The notes beneath the pieces are model-generated. The model saw nothing but the letters and a program-made list of their open reading frames with translations. It was not told the origin of the DNA and made no database searches. A DNA stretch of 64,000 bases, taken from NCBI RefSeq assembly GCF_001999245.1, contig NZ_CP019630.1:2294001-2358000 (forward strand), given 5' to 3'. How positions within the stretch are numbered: the first letter of the stretch is position 1; the number at the start of each line of letters is the position of its first letter. The DNA comes from Roseibium algicola. GTDB taxonomy: Bacteria; Pseudomonadota; Alphaproteobacteria; Rhizobiales; Stappiaceae. This document shows positions 9,077 to 18,216 of this stretch, in pieces. A program made the position numbers and the translations under genes.

Positions 9077-9940
9077 TCAGAAATTTTTAAGAATAGGGAA
9101 AAACTTCTTCAATCTCTTTTTTATCTTCTCTTTTGCTCTCGTTGTAAAACCATATTCCTTATCTCTTTTTGCAAGTATCGGATAATTTTTCAACACCTCC
9201 CAATCGGGCTGCTTCGTATTTGGCTGCGGGTACCAATATTCGTAGGCCGACACCGTGCTGACCCCCCGAAGCTTTGCAAGCACTGAAAAAATGGATTGAT
9301 CATGTCTGTGTCCCTTGAAACCTGGAAGATTTTCAGATTTCGAAGGCGTGTCGTCAATGTTGCCAAAATCTTGCTCGAATACAGCTTTCCATTCCTGCAG
9401 AATTGAATGAGCTGTTTCGCAGTTTCTAAAGAAAACTATTCCTGCGCCGATTGATTGACTATTAATTACATCTAAACAGTCTCGCACTCCAAAATAATCT
9501 AGCACATCACCCTTCGTCCAATATTTTTCTCGTAAGTCTGGAAGCCATCGACCGTCGTAAGGAAATGGCGGTTCGGGCTCTCGCGCCTGAAATGCAAGTA
9601 TCCCTGCATTTGAGGCCTCCACCATTGCAAAATATTCCTTTAAGCGCCAGAGACCACGTGGATTCAAATGGCATCCCGCGTCCACATAGAGAAGGGTGTC
9701 ATTTTCAGGCAACTGTTTGAGGGTCTGAGTTATTATTTGCGGCTTCCAACACCAATAACCAAATCCTCGAACGTTTACCTTTAGTTTCTGCCTAAATTTC
9801 TCACGAAATTCACTATCTAAGTCCTTTTCGCTGCAGCTAAAAATATTATCGAAATACCTTAGATCTTTCGCCTGTAATACTATTCGCCTCGACGATCTAC
9901 TCATATTAGAGCTTGCGAAAGTAAGTAAATTCGTCCCCAT
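9077..9940 (-). CDS. Unassigned protein, probable GT-A-like glycosyltransferase
   Basis: 287 residues from ATG at 9940 (MGTNLLTFASSNMSR), preferred over an upstream TTG at 9973 because AGAAGAGA precedes the ATG. The protein contains GFGYWCWKPQIITQTL followed by DTLLYVDAGCHLN, a combination I know from uncharacterised proteins in bacterial glycan loci; the DAG segment resembles the acidic donor-binding motif of GT-A enzymes. Later segments include SQSIGAGIVFFRN and GHRHDQSIFSVLAKL, again like glycosyltransferases. Function as a sugar transferase is inference. Composition is strongly AT-rich, like its neighbours on both sides. Confidence 0.7.
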   Translation of the reverse strand: MGTNLLTFASSNMSRSSRRIVLQAKDLRYFDNIFSCSEKDLDSEFREKFRQKLKVNVRGFGYWCWKPQIITQTLKQLPENDTLLYVDAGCHLNPRGLWRLKEYFAMVEASNAGILAFQAREPEPPFPYDGRWLPDLREKYWTKGDVLDYFGVRDCLDVINSQSIGAGIVFFRNCETAHSILQEWKAVFEQDFGNIDDTPSKSENLPGFKGHRHDQSIFSVLAKLRGVSTVSAYEYWYPQPNTKQPDWEVLKNYPILAKRDKEYGFTTRAKEKIKKRLKKFFPILKNF

Positions 9941-9999
9941 GCGACTAAATTCTCTTCTCGATCGTGGTGCCAATTTATTAGATTGAATCTGATCGTCGT

Positions 10000-10824
10000 C
10001 TAAACATTATTCTTTTTTTGAAGATTTTTTCGAAGAAATTTAAAATCTGACTTTGTAAGAGACTTTGGAAAATCAAAATCTTTTTTGAACTTGTTATTAC
10101 TTCTCAAAATTTTTGGGACCCAAGACTTAATTCTTCTGGGTTTAGTTTCGAGCGAAAGTGACGAAAAGGCGTAAAACTCTCCACCGAAGTGAAACAGATT
10201 CATGTCTATTTGACTCGCCATATACTCCAAAGTTTTTTTCGAAAAAAAGCTGATATGTTGACCAGTTTCAAATACCCAATACCACCAATTTTCATCCGGC
10301 AAATCATTCATGTCAAAACAGGTTGCAGTAAAGAAACATGTATGAAAGTTATACTTTAATTTAGCGTTTTGAAGAAACTGGAGAGGGTTTGCCAAATGCT
10401 CCAATACTTCGAATGCAACCGCGACCTCATGTACGCCTTCGTCGGCCTCGAATCCTCGTGCCATAAGATTTTCCGCGTATTTATCTTCCCAAAAGAAGTT
10501 AAAACCCTTGTCTCTCATTCCGCGCACAAAGAGACCATAACCTCCGCCAAGATCTACGCCTTTTTTAACATTAATCGAATTCATCAAAATTGCAGTGGAA
10601 ACGCGATTTGCGTTTGCATTGTTCCGAACAAGAATACCAGTGTCCGTGATTGTAATCGCCGAGTCATAGGCCTCTTCTAACCAATAAGGCTCATCGACAA
10701 AAATATAACCTATACTTTTATCATAGTAATAATTTGCTTTATACTTACCTAAAACTTGGTGCGAAAACAGCCTTTCACAATCAAGACCAGATAAAGGAGA
10801 TTTTTTTCGCATTTCTTCTCTCAT
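10000..10824 (-). CDS. Class I SAM-dependent methyltransferase
   Basis: 274-residue protein with a weakly conserved methyltransferase core: KKGVDLGGGYGLFVRGM is the glycine-rich SAM loop, and VAVAFEVLEHLANPLQFL matches the post-motif seen in Methyltransf_11/23 proteins. The N-terminal CERLFSHQVLGKYKANYYYD resembles enzymes that act on nucleotide-sugar or carrier-bound substrates, though no zinc-binding cysteine cluster is obvious. The start ATG overlaps the stop of the upstream glycosyltransferase (ATGA). It lies in the AT-richest part of the window (bases 10081-10140 contain 19 G/C out of 60). Confidence 0.75.
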   Translation of the reverse strand: MREEMRKKSPLSGLDCERLFSHQVLGKYKANYYYDKSIGYIFVDEPYWLEEAYDSAITITDTGILVRNNANANRVSTAILMNSINVKKGVDLGGGYGLFVRGMRDKGFNFFWEDKYAENLMARGFEADEGVHEVAVAFEVLEHLANPLQFLQNAKLKYNFHTCFFTATCFDMNDLPDENWWYWVFETGQHISFFSKKTLEYMASQIDMNLFHFGGEFYAFSSLSLETKPRRIKSWVPKILRSNNKFKKDFDFPKSLTKSDFKFLRKNLQKKNNV

Positions 10825-11648
10825 AATTTTGAAAGATTAAATTCCCGCCCACTCGCTGGGCCTAGATGTTCACTTGGCGCTTTGTTGATTAGATCCGGGG
10901 CTATGAAAATCTTCCTCCCCTTTTCAATCATTTGCTTATGCAAAACAACATGTTCACACGTCAGATTTCCAAGGCTGTCTCGTGGTGAATACCAGCAACC
11001 TTTCAGGGAAGCGGTTTTGTACATAGCCAAGCCACCAAAGGCCGACTCCACTTCAATCCAAGAGTGATCTTCAGGTATCTTAAATTGCCTGTTGTGGATG
11101 TACTCGTCTCTAAGAAGTCGAATATTCTTCTTCTTGAAAAAACGTCGCCGTTTAGCGTTTTCCAATTCCCGCCAACAATCATCAGGACACCAGGTTCGGT
11201 GCCTAAGAGCGTAAAGATCATAGTAAGCTTCTGTCTGATTTGCAGTAATAGCATCCCAGTCAAGCGTTGTTTTTTCGATTATTTTACGAACTTTGAGAAT
11301 ATCAAACTCATCATTCACACCATCCAAATCCATGACAAGGGTATACTTAGGGGTGTGTTCTGATAGAAGTATTTTTTCCAAGGCGAAGTTTCTAGCTACG
11401 GCAATTCTTTCAACTCTATTTTTGTATGCATTTATCAATCCATCCAGGCGAACAATTTGGAAAACATCAGATTGATTTGCCGCCTCTTCTAGAAGTTGAT
11501 CAGTTTCGTCCTGATTGTCGTTTGTTGTAATTATGACTTGGGAAACGCCGCTGCTGGCATCCAGACGCAGTATTCTCGATAGAGTTCCTTTGAACCCTTC
11601 TCCACCGTTTCTCACGGTTCCAACAATGCATATATCTCCATTCAACAT
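10821..11648 (-). CDS. Glycosyltransferase family 2-like protein
   Basis: 275-residue protein. The N-terminus DICIVGTVRNGGEGFKGTLSRIL is GT2-like, VMDLDGVNDEFD provides the DxD-type metal site (about residues 110-121), and the C-terminus has CEHVVLHKQMIEKGRKIFIAP, a pattern common in this branch. ATG at 11648 follows the upstream glycosyltransferase stop by 21 bases; the end overlaps the methyltransferase by 4 bases. It belongs to the gmd-fcl-GT-GT-methyltransferase operon, so it may transfer fucose or a sugar derived from it, but that is inference. Confidence 0.75.
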   Translation of the reverse strand: MLNGDICIVGTVRNGGEGFKGTLSRILRLDASSGVSQVIITTNDNQDETDQLLEEAANQSDVFQIVRLDGLINAYKNRVERIAVARNFALEKILLSEHTPKYTLVMDLDGVNDEFDILKVRKIIEKTTLDWDAITANQTEAYYDLYALRHRTWCPDDCWRELENAKRRRFFKKKNIRLLRDEYIHNRQFKIPEDHSWIEVESAFGGLAMYKTASLKGCWYSPRDSLGNLTCEHVVLHKQMIEKGRKIFIAPDLINKAPSEHLGPASGREFNLSKL

Positions 11649-11669
11649 ATCTGATCTGGCTTTTGCATT

Positions 11670-12947
11670 TTATTTTTCAATAGAGACTGGAGAATTTGAC
11701 AGATCTGCCTCACCTAAAAAAGGGTGTGACTTCAAAATTTGACCGAAATACTCTTTAGCAGCTCTGCATCCTCGCCGAAATCTGTTCTTCTGTTCGAACG
11801 CGCTAACAATTGCCTCCGAAAATTCGCGATTCCCAATTACCGGAATTGCATTTCCGTGAGCAAGAAAATCCTGCATTGCAATACCTTTGGAATGTACGAT
11901 GATCTTTTCCGCGGCAACAGCATCCTGCACAAGACCTGAGCCCTGAAGCCCATAGACGCCTGTGTCATATGGCAAAAGGATCACGTCCGTCGACAGGAAC
12001 AATTCTTCAAAGACTTCGGGATCAAGACTATCTGAAAAACAAGTGACCCGAAGCTTGTCAGCCTTTGACTCGAAGTGTTTTGCAAAGGAATAAACACCTC
12101 CGTCGACGTAATCCGTGCCCGAGCCCTGAAGCAGGATTTCAACCGGTTGGTCCAGACTGCGGCTATCGATCAAAGAAGATAGTTCTTCGACGATGGCTCC
12201 TACGCGATCATAACCCTTTCCTGGCCTAGGTGCGCCGAGGAGACCTACTCGAAACGTATCGTAGAAGCCAGCAGCCTTGGGGGTTGGCTCCAGCGGGCTG
12301 ACGCTGCATGTCAGGTAGAAACCACTGGTGACGGGCAGATCAAACTGCTTCCACATGTATTCCGCGAGCTCACGGGTCTCGCTGAACAGACGAATTTTTT
12401 CAGATTTTCGGATCGCATCCCGAAACAATTTCATTCGCTGAGCCCGACGGCTGTCCTTGTGTTCGCCAAGTGTCGGATCCAGAAGGCGCATGCTGATCTG
12501 CGGCGTATTTTTGTCGAGTTGTGAAACAAAATCGACGATCGATTCCAGCGCGTCCAGATTGGCGGACGGAATGATCAACGTGTCATGCGCATCAAACTCA
12601 AGTCGCTCACACACTTCAAGGATTGTGTGGCCGAAGGGAGATTTTGGATAGGAGCCAATGCCTCCATCAGATACAGACCTGAAAAATGCGTCGACTTTTT
12701 GCCGAAATCCACCATGCCTGAACCGCCAGTACTGCCTGGCCTTCACCTGATCTGCCGCAGTCAAAGTGGCCGCAGCTTCTCCCAGAAAACCGTCGTAGCC
12801 CACACCAGCGATAAAGTGCAGTTGATGGTCAGGCAACAGCGCCCTTAGCGCGGCAATCTGGGTATGGTGATGTCCGCGATTTTTTATGAGCTTCGGCTCA
12901 ACAATCAGAAGTTTTGAACCTTCAAGAGAATGCTGGTCGGCACTCAT
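11670..12947 (-). CDS. Glycosyltransferase, probable GT-B fold
   Basis: 425-residue protein whose first domain has KNRGHHHTQIAALRALLP, the N-terminal acceptor loop seen in GT4-like proteins, and whose second half shows RVGLLGAPRPGKGYDRVGAI, a UDP/GDP-sugar domain opening, and VILLPYDTGVYGLQGSGLVQDAV in place of the classical E-x7-E motif. It is therefore a divergent GT-B enzyme. Its ATG overlaps the fcl stop by 4 bases, and it immediately follows the GDP-fucose genes, making it a candidate fucosyl or related transferase. Composition is between the AT-rich island and the GC-rich backbone. Confidence 0.72.
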   Translation of the reverse strand: MSADQHSLEGSKLLIVEPKLIKNRGHHHTQIAALRALLPDHQLHFIAGVGYDGFLGEAAATLTAADQVKARQYWRFRHGGFRQKVDAFFRSVSDGGIGSYPKSPFGHTILEVCERLEFDAHDTLIIPSANLDALESIVDFVSQLDKNTPQISMRLLDPTLGEHKDSRRAQRMKLFRDAIRKSEKIRLFSETRELAEYMWKQFDLPVTSGFYLTCSVSPLEPTPKAAGFYDTFRVGLLGAPRPGKGYDRVGAIVEELSSLIDSRSLDQPVEILLQGSGTDYVDGGVYSFAKHFESKADKLRVTCFSDSLDPEVFEELFLSTDVILLPYDTGVYGLQGSGLVQDAVAAEKIIVHSKGIAMQDFLAHGNAIPVIGNREFSEAIVSAFEQKNRFRRGCRAAKEYFGQILKSHPFLGEADLSNSPVSIEK

Positions 12948-13933
12948 GACATCCGGACACCGCGATTGTCTTCAACGAACGCGTCCCGGTAGGTTTCTCG
13001 CAAGCCCTCGGCAAGCGACCGTACCTTGTTCCAACCCAATTCGTTTAACCGTGTTGTATCTGTAAGTTTTCGCGGTGTGCCGTTTGGCTTGCTCGCATCA
13101 AATGACAGTTCGCCCTCAAAACCAACAATGTCACAGATCAATTCTGCGAGTTGCCTGATGCTGATTTCCTTGCCGGTTCCAACATTTATAGCCATCGGGT
13201 CAGAGTAGTGTTTTGCCAGAAAAACAACAGCGTCTGCCAAGTCATCTACGTGAAGAAATTCCCGTAAAGGTGAGCCGTCTCCCCAAACTTCCAGAAATTT
13301 CTTGCCAGCTGTTTTCGCTTCATGCGCTTTGCGCAAAAGTGCAGGCAACACGTGACTCGATTGCAAATCGTAATTGTCGCCAGGCCCATAGAGATTTGTT
13401 GGCTGTGCTGAAATGAAATCGCAGCCATATTGAAAGCGATAGGCTTCACAAAGTTTGATGCCTGAGATCTTCGCCAGCGCATACCATTGGTTTGTCGGTT
13501 CGAGCGGTCCCGAGAGAAGGCTGTCTTCCCGGATCGGTTGCGGGGCCATCTTTGGATAGATACAGGTGGACCCAAGAAAAACGAGCTTGTCGACTGAGCA
13601 CTGATAAGCCGAGTGGATGACGTTGGACTCGATCATCAAGTTGTCGAACAGGAATTCAGCTGGCCTGGTGCTGTTTGCCAAGATACCGCCAACTCTTGCC
13701 GCTGCCAGAAAGACCACATCAGGACGCGTCTGCGACATCCATTCTTCGACGCCTGACTGCCTGCGCAGGTCGAGATCTTTACTGGATACCGTTACGATTT
13801 CACAGTCTTCGGACTTCAAACGCCGAACGATGGCACCGCCAACCATGCCCGTATGGCCTGCAACGAAAACACGTTTGCCTGAAAGGTCAAACGATGTGGC
13901 CAGGACTTGTCCAGATTCTGCGGTGCCACGCAT
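12944..13933 (-). CDS. fcl: GDP-L-fucose synthase
   Basis: Epimerase/reductase that converts GDP-4-keto-6-deoxy-D-mannose to GDP-L-fucose with NADPH. Counting from ATG 13933 (MRGTAES), residues 26-32 give GHTGMVG (cofactor loop), SerThrCys lies at 122-124, and catalytic Tyr151-x3-Lys155 at YALAK; 329 residues is normal. This ATG has GAGGA 8 bases upstream. A TTG at 13948 overlapping the gmd stop would add five residues and has a weaker site. Gene order gmd-fcl on one transcript fits the pathway, and both catalytic sites are intact. Confidence 0.93.
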   Translation of the reverse strand: MRGTAESGQVLATSFDLSGKRVFVAGHTGMVGGAIVRRLKSEDCEIVTVSSKDLDLRRQSGVEEWMSQTRPDVVFLAAARVGGILANSTRPAEFLFDNLMIESNVIHSAYQCSVDKLVFLGSTCIYPKMAPQPIREDSLLSGPLEPTNQWYALAKISGIKLCEAYRFQYGCDFISAQPTNLYGPGDNYDLQSSHVLPALLRKAHEAKTAGKKFLEVWGDGSPLREFLHVDDLADAVVFLAKHYSDPMAINVGTGKEISIRQLAELICDIVGFEGELSFDASKPNGTPRKLTDTTRLNELGWNKVRSLAEGLRETYRDAFVEDNRGVRMS

Positions 13934-13944
13934 GCTTTCAGTCC

Positions 13945-15027
13945 TCAAATGGCTTTGATCGAAAATGCTTGAGACTCGTTTTTCAAATCCTCGGGCACCG
14001 ACCTTAGATCACTTCGAACCATCTGCCTGATCATGTCACGAAATGGCGTAGTGGGTGCCCAGCCTAGCGCGTTTGTCGCTTTTTCCGGATTACCGAGCAG
14101 CAGATCAACTTCCGTTGGCCGGAAGTAGCGTGGATCGACGGAAACCACTGCTTTTCCAGTTTTCGTGTCGAATCCTTGTTCGTCTACACCGCTACCTTCC
14201 CAGCGAATGTCAATATCCAGTTCGGCGAAGGAAAGTTCGACAAATTCGCGAACCGAATGCTTTTCTCCCGTCGCCAGAACATAATCATCCGCCTTGTCCT
14301 GCTGCAGCATCAGCCACATGCCGCGGACGTAGTCTTTTGCATGCCCCCAATCCCGTTCGGCGTCCAGGTTGCCAAGGTAGAGCTTGTCCTGAAGGCCCAG
14401 CTTGATCGCGGCGGCGGCGCGGGTGATCTTGCGGGTCACGAAGGTTTCGCCGCGGATCGGGCTTTCGTGGTTGAAGAGGATGCCGTTGCTGGCGTGCATG
14501 CCGTAGGCTTCGCGGTAGTTGACGACGATCCAATAGGCGTAGAGCTTTGCTGCGGCATAGGGGCTTCTTGGATAGAAAGGCGTGGTTTCCGACTGCGGAA
14601 CTTCCTGTACCTTGCCGTAGAGCTCAGACGTGGAGGCCTGGTAGAAGCGCGTTTTCTCGCTCAATCCAAGAAGCCGGATGGCCTCAAGCAGGCGCAGAGT
14701 ACCGAGGGCGTCCGCGTTTCCCGTATATTCCGGGGTCTCAAAGGATACCTGAACGTGGCTCTGCGCGGCGAGGTTATAGACCTCGTCCGGCTGCGTTTCC
14801 TGCATGATGCGGATGAGGTTCGTGGAATCCGTCATGTCACCATAGTGCAGGTGCAGCTTCACATCACGGTCGTGCGGGTCCTGATAGAGATGATCGATCC
14901 GTCCTGTGTTGAACGACGATGACCGTCTCTTGATGCCGTGAACCGTATAGCCTTTCTCTAGCAGCAGTTCTGCGAGATAGGCGCCGTCCTGGCCAGTGAT
15001 CCCGGTGATGAGGGCTGTTTTTTGCAT
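13945..15027 (-). CDS. gmd: GDP-mannose 4,6-dehydratase
   Basis: First committed enzyme of GDP-L-fucose synthesis, converting GDP-D-mannose to the 4-keto-6-deoxy form. From ATG 15027 the protein has 360 residues, GITGQDG at 9-15 for NADP binding, the hallmark [18 protein letters not shown], the catalytic Thr133/Glu135 region (STSELYG) and Tyr157-x3-Lys161 (YAAAK). An upstream TTG at 15045 would add six residues but is not needed. It heads the minus-strand glycan operon. More GC-rich than the island genes downstream, so it may have a different history. Confidence 0.95.
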   Translation of the reverse strand: MQKTALITGITGQDGAYLAELLLEKGYTVHGIKRRSSSFNTGRIDHLYQDPHDRDVKLHLHYGDMTDSTNLIRIMQETQPDEVYNLAAQSHVQVSFETPEYTGNADALGTLRLLEAIRLLGLSEKTRFYQASTSELYGKVQEVPQSETTPFYPRSPYAAAKLYAYWIVVNYREAYGMHASNGILFNHESPIRGETFVTRKITRAAAAIKLGLQDKLYLGNLDAERDWGHAKDYVRGMWLMLQQDKADDYVLATGEKHSVREFVELSFAELDIDIRWEGSGVDEQGFDTKTGKAVVSVDPRYFRPTEVDLLLGNPEKATNALGWAPTTPFRDMIRQMVRSDLRSVPEDLKNESQAFSIKAI

Positions 15028-15425
15028 CGGACTCTTTTGTCTCAATCCAGTTCCGTTAGAGCTTCTTCAAGAAGCAATGCGGACGTGAGTTTCATTTCTG
15101 CGGCGCAACTGTTTGGCAGTGTTCGCAAACGGTGGGTCATTCGCTGGCGTCCGACCGGCACCTCAATTCGCACCGAAGATTCCGGGCGTTATAGTCGGTT
15201 CCAAAATCAAAAGAAAGAGAACCCTGACCTCCGAGTGCTTTGAACATGCACTGGCAACAGCAAAAGTCATAATGATATGGCAGCGCGCAGGTCAAAGATC
15301 GCTGGCGTTCGGGCTGATGGCTTGGCATAACCGCGACGGCAACGAGCCGCCAGGCGAATTCAGGCGATTTCAAGTACGGGTGGATTAAAGGTGGTCACTT
15401 CCGGCTTCATTTGCAGACAGGTTTG
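15028..15425. other. Intergenic region between gmd and a glycosyltransferase-like gene
   Basis: About 400 bases separate the divergent gmd and the gene at 15426. It should hold the promoter of the fucose operon. No convincing -35/-10 pair, terminator, RNA gene or repeat was recognised; short open frames on both strands lack ribosome sites and protein-like composition. Confidence 0.5.
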
Positions 15426-16169
15426 ATGACAGACGCAGTGAAAATCGACGTACTCCTCGTTTCGGGGGCAAGGCCTGCGCTGTTGGAGAAAACTCTGGCA
15501 AGCTTTTCACAGCGGTTGTTCAGGCATTTCGAGATCGGAACGCTTTACGTCAACATCGATCCCTTTGAAGGCGGACCTGTGGAGGTTGATGCCTGCGAGG
15601 AGATCTGCAAACAGCATTTCGCCAATGTCGTCACCCGCAAGCCTGACAAGCCTCACTTTACAAAAGCAATCCGGTGGCTCTGGCGACAGCCGGCTGCGGA
15701 CTGGTGCTTCCACCTGGAAGACGACTGGGTGCTGAACCGGGAGGTCCGCCCAGAAGAAGTCAATAAGGCAATTACACGCGACGTTCGCCAGATCAGCCTG
15801 ATGACCCGGGAAAAGAACTGGGGCTATCGGTCCTTCTATCATTATGAACCCGGCCGCAGGACATTCCTCGGAATGGATCTTGGCAAGGGTCTCAACAAGA
15901 AGCGGCCGATCTTCGGAACCAGCCCCTCCTTCCTGCGCAGCGATTTCGCCGCAAGATGTGCCGAGCTGATGGATGAGACACTCGATCCGGAAAAACAACT
16001 GAACTACATGAACCCAGACCTGAATGCCTTTACCGCACAATTCAGGAACAGGTTCATCGGCGCGCGGCGAGACTATGTGGCGATCGACATCGGCCGGGAA
16101 CACCGCGATGCACTTGGGATAACCAAGGAAGTTATCGATGGAAACAGCGTCTGGAGCCGGACAGAGTAA
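15426..16169 (+). CDS. Glycosyltransferase-like protein (GT2-type core)
   Basis: 247 residues from ATG at 15426; a TTG at 15411 in frame is a weaker option. IDVLLVSGARPALLEKTLASF resembles a GT2 N-terminus, and WCFHLEDDWVLNREV supplies the acidic EDDW donor-binding motif. SLMTREKNWGYRSFYHY and GTSPSFLRSDFAARC complete a short GT-A-like core. It stands alone on the plus strand between gmd and a sulfotransferase-like gene, so it probably works in the same surface glycan, but the reaction cannot be named. Confidence 0.7.
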   Translation: MTDAVKIDVLLVSGARPALLEKTLASFSQRLFRHFEIGTLYVNIDPFEGGPVEVDACEEICKQHFANVVTRKPDKPHFTKAIRWLWRQPAADWCFHLEDDWVLNREVRPEEVNKAITRDVRQISLMTREKNWGYRSFYHYEPGRRTFLGMDLGKGLNKKRPIFGTSPSFLRSDFAARCAELMDETLDPEKQLNYMNPDLNAFTAQFRNRFIGARRDYVAIDIGREHRDALGITKEVIDGNSVWSRTE

Positions 16170-16208
16170 GGCGCATCTTCAAGCCCACAAAATACTCTCG
16201 CACTAAGG

Positions 16209-16943
16209 TCAGCTGAAAAAGACGTTCCGTGTTGCTGGCGTATCGAAATCGAAGCCGAACAGTTCGATTTCGGTTTTGTACCAGTCGGCGACGATCTCGA
16301 TATTCCTGTCGGTGTAGAATTTTCGCTGGTCGGCACGGGCATTGCGGGAGATATTGCGCTGTTCGAGCGTGTCATCTGCCCCAAGATATCTTGCCAGTTC
16401 CGGACCCAGTTTTTCCTGACGCAGGATATTGACCGCCACCTGCCCCCTCTCGTCGATCACATAGTCGCTTTGCGGGTACCAGCCGAGCGAGGCGCGGTGC
16501 CAGAAGAAATCAACCTTGCCCCACTCGTGGCGCGTCTCCAAAAATTCCTCGAACCCCTTCACCGTCAGATCGAATTCCGCCTCGTGGGATCCGCTTGTCT
16601 GTAGGTAGAACTTGAATCTGGAAAAAGTCCGTGCCCAGGGGTTGCGAACAACCGCAAAAGGCACCGTGCCGGCACGCACCGAAAGGTCGATATCCCGCAG
16701 CCGGGCATGTTCGTAGCCTGGATGAAGCCCGCGATCCCTCATGAAGGTCATCAGCGCGTTTGCATAAGCCTTGCTTTTCAGGCGGCGCCGGTTGGCAAGA
16801 ACCAGATTGCCTTCCAGCGCCTTGGCATGGCGCACCGACATGCCGCCGTTCTTGGGAATGTGGACGAGCAGGTGTTTCTTCGGCACCAGCCCCAGCCTGG
16901 CAGGCGCGAACTTGAGGAAATTCTTGAGCTGGTATTCGTCCAT
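16209..16943 (-). CDS. Sulfotransferase family 2-like protein
   Basis: 244 residues from ATG at 16943 (MDEYQLKNFLKF). The N-terminal HIPKNGGMSVRHAKALEG matches the 5'-phosphosulfate loop of PAPS-dependent sulfotransferases of the carbohydrate class, and AVVRNPWARTFSRFKFYL matches the 3'-phosphate binding R-x7-S region. The product would be a sulfated sugar, reasonable for a marine fucose-containing glycan. A GTG at 16985 gives a longer frame without better support. It is convergent with the glycosyltransferase-like gene, 39 bases apart. Confidence 0.75.
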   Translation of the reverse strand: MDEYQLKNFLKFAPARLGLVPKKHLLVHIPKNGGMSVRHAKALEGNLVLANRRRLKSKAYANALMTFMRDRGLHPGYEHARLRDIDLSVRAGTVPFAVVRNPWARTFSRFKFYLQTSGSHEAEFDLTVKGFEEFLETRHEWGKVDFFWHRASLGWYPQSDYVIDERGQVAVNILRQEKLGPELARYLGADDTLEQRNISRNARADQRKFYTDRNIEIVADWYKTEIELFGFDFDTPATRNVFFS

Positions 16944-17040
16944 GCTGTCCGTCTCTTGAAAGCCGTGCCCTGCGCCTTCCCGCACCTTGCATGCCTGACG
17001 GAAAGACGTCGTTTCTGCCTGCTGCCGGGCGCGGCGACCG

Positions 17041-17949
17041 TCAGCGCCTGAGGTCGATCTGGTGGTGCCTTATCCCAATCTGCCAGGACTGTCCATTCAT
17101 CGGCTCGCCGTCCAGATTGAACTGCACGGGCTGCTGGGTCTCGATTTTCAGATTGCGCACCTTGCGCTGGATCGGGCCGCCGTTGATGTCGTCAACGCCG
17201 CTGTCCAGCAGCACCGACAAAAGATCGATGACCTTGCCCGACTGCGGGAAGGGAACGATGGTCAGATCGAGGAAGCCGTCATCGAGCTTGGCATCGGGGC
17301 ATAGCCGAATGCCGCCACCTGCGCGGCGGCCATTGCCCACGGCGAGCGCCAGGAACGAGCCCTCCCAGGAGAAATCATCCGCCTCGATACGGGCTTCGCA
17401 GGCCGAAAGTTCCGAAAACCGCTGCAGACCTGTGAAGAGATAGGCAGCCCCGCCAAGAACACGCTTCAGGTTCGGGTCGGTCTGTGATGTCACCTGTGAA
17501 CCGAAGCCGCCAGTTGCCATGTTGACGAACACACAGCCGTTGACCTCGCCAATGTCGGTCGGTTTGGCGGAAGCGCGCACGGCAAACCGCAGGCAGGAGG
17601 TGATGTCCGCCGGGTCAAGGCCAATGTGATTGGCAAAATCATTTGCCGTTCCAAGAGGCAGAACCGCAAATGAAAAAGGAGGCTTTTCCCCTTCGGGCAA
17701 ACCATGCAGGGCCGCATCCAGAACCTCGTTCAAGGTGCCATCGCCTCCGCCGCTGACAAGCGTGTCGATCCGCTCGCTCTCGTGATCGCGCAGGGCATCG
17801 CGAACCAGTCTCTCGACATCGCCGGCCTCATAGGTCACGCGGACGGAGACATCGTGGCCCATGGACCGTACGGCCTCTACCGCACTGCGGACATCGTCGC
17901 GGCCGGCGGACTTGCCATTGAGGATCAGGCGCAGATGATGCTTTTCCAA
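17041..17949 (-). CDS. Diacylglycerol kinase family lipid kinase (YegS-type)
   Basis: 302-residue cytosolic or membrane-associated lipid kinase. RLILNGKSAGRDDVRSAV at the start, the nucleotide motif DTLVSGGGDGTLNEVLDAAL (about residues 61-80) and PLGTANDFANHIGL place it in the DAGK catalytic family; VFVNMATGGFGSQV follows as in YegS. The start codon is TTG at 17949 preceded by AAGGAGACGTAA, a good ribosome site. The substrate (diacylglycerol, phosphatidylglycerol or another lipid) is not predictable. It has no obvious operon partner; the nearest genes are 97 and 267 bases away. Confidence 0.88.
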   Translation of the reverse strand: MEKHHLRLILNGKSAGRDDVRSAVEAVRSMGHDVSVRVTYEAGDVERLVRDALRDHESERIDTLVSGGGDGTLNEVLDAALHGLPEGEKPPFSFAVLPLGTANDFANHIGLDPADITSCLRFAVRASAKPTDIGEVNGCVFVNMATGGFGSQVTSQTDPNLKRVLGGAAYLFTGLQRFSELSACEARIEADDFSWEGSFLALAVGNGRRAGGGIRLCPDAKLDDGFLDLTIVPFPQSGKVIDLLSVLLDSGVDDINGGPIQRKVRNLKIETQQPVQFNLDGEPMNGQSWQIGIRHHQIDLRR

Positions 17950-18216
17950 TTACGTCTCCTTGTCCCTGCTTCTTTCTTACACGAGCAGGGAAAATTGCCA
18001 TCAGGCATGGCAGCAGATCATAACCCGGGGCGGGAATACGGCAGTTTGAAAGCGGGACGGGTCTCTCCGATTGGTGCCTGTGAGCAAAACGCCGGTAAGG
18101 TGCAATCGTTCCGCTGAAAAGTGGGTCATGTGCCCGCCGGTTTCAATTTCTGCCGATGGCTTAAAAGTCAGGTCCAGGGGAACCGTCGTGCGGAGCGCCC
18201 TGTCTTGACGCCTGCT

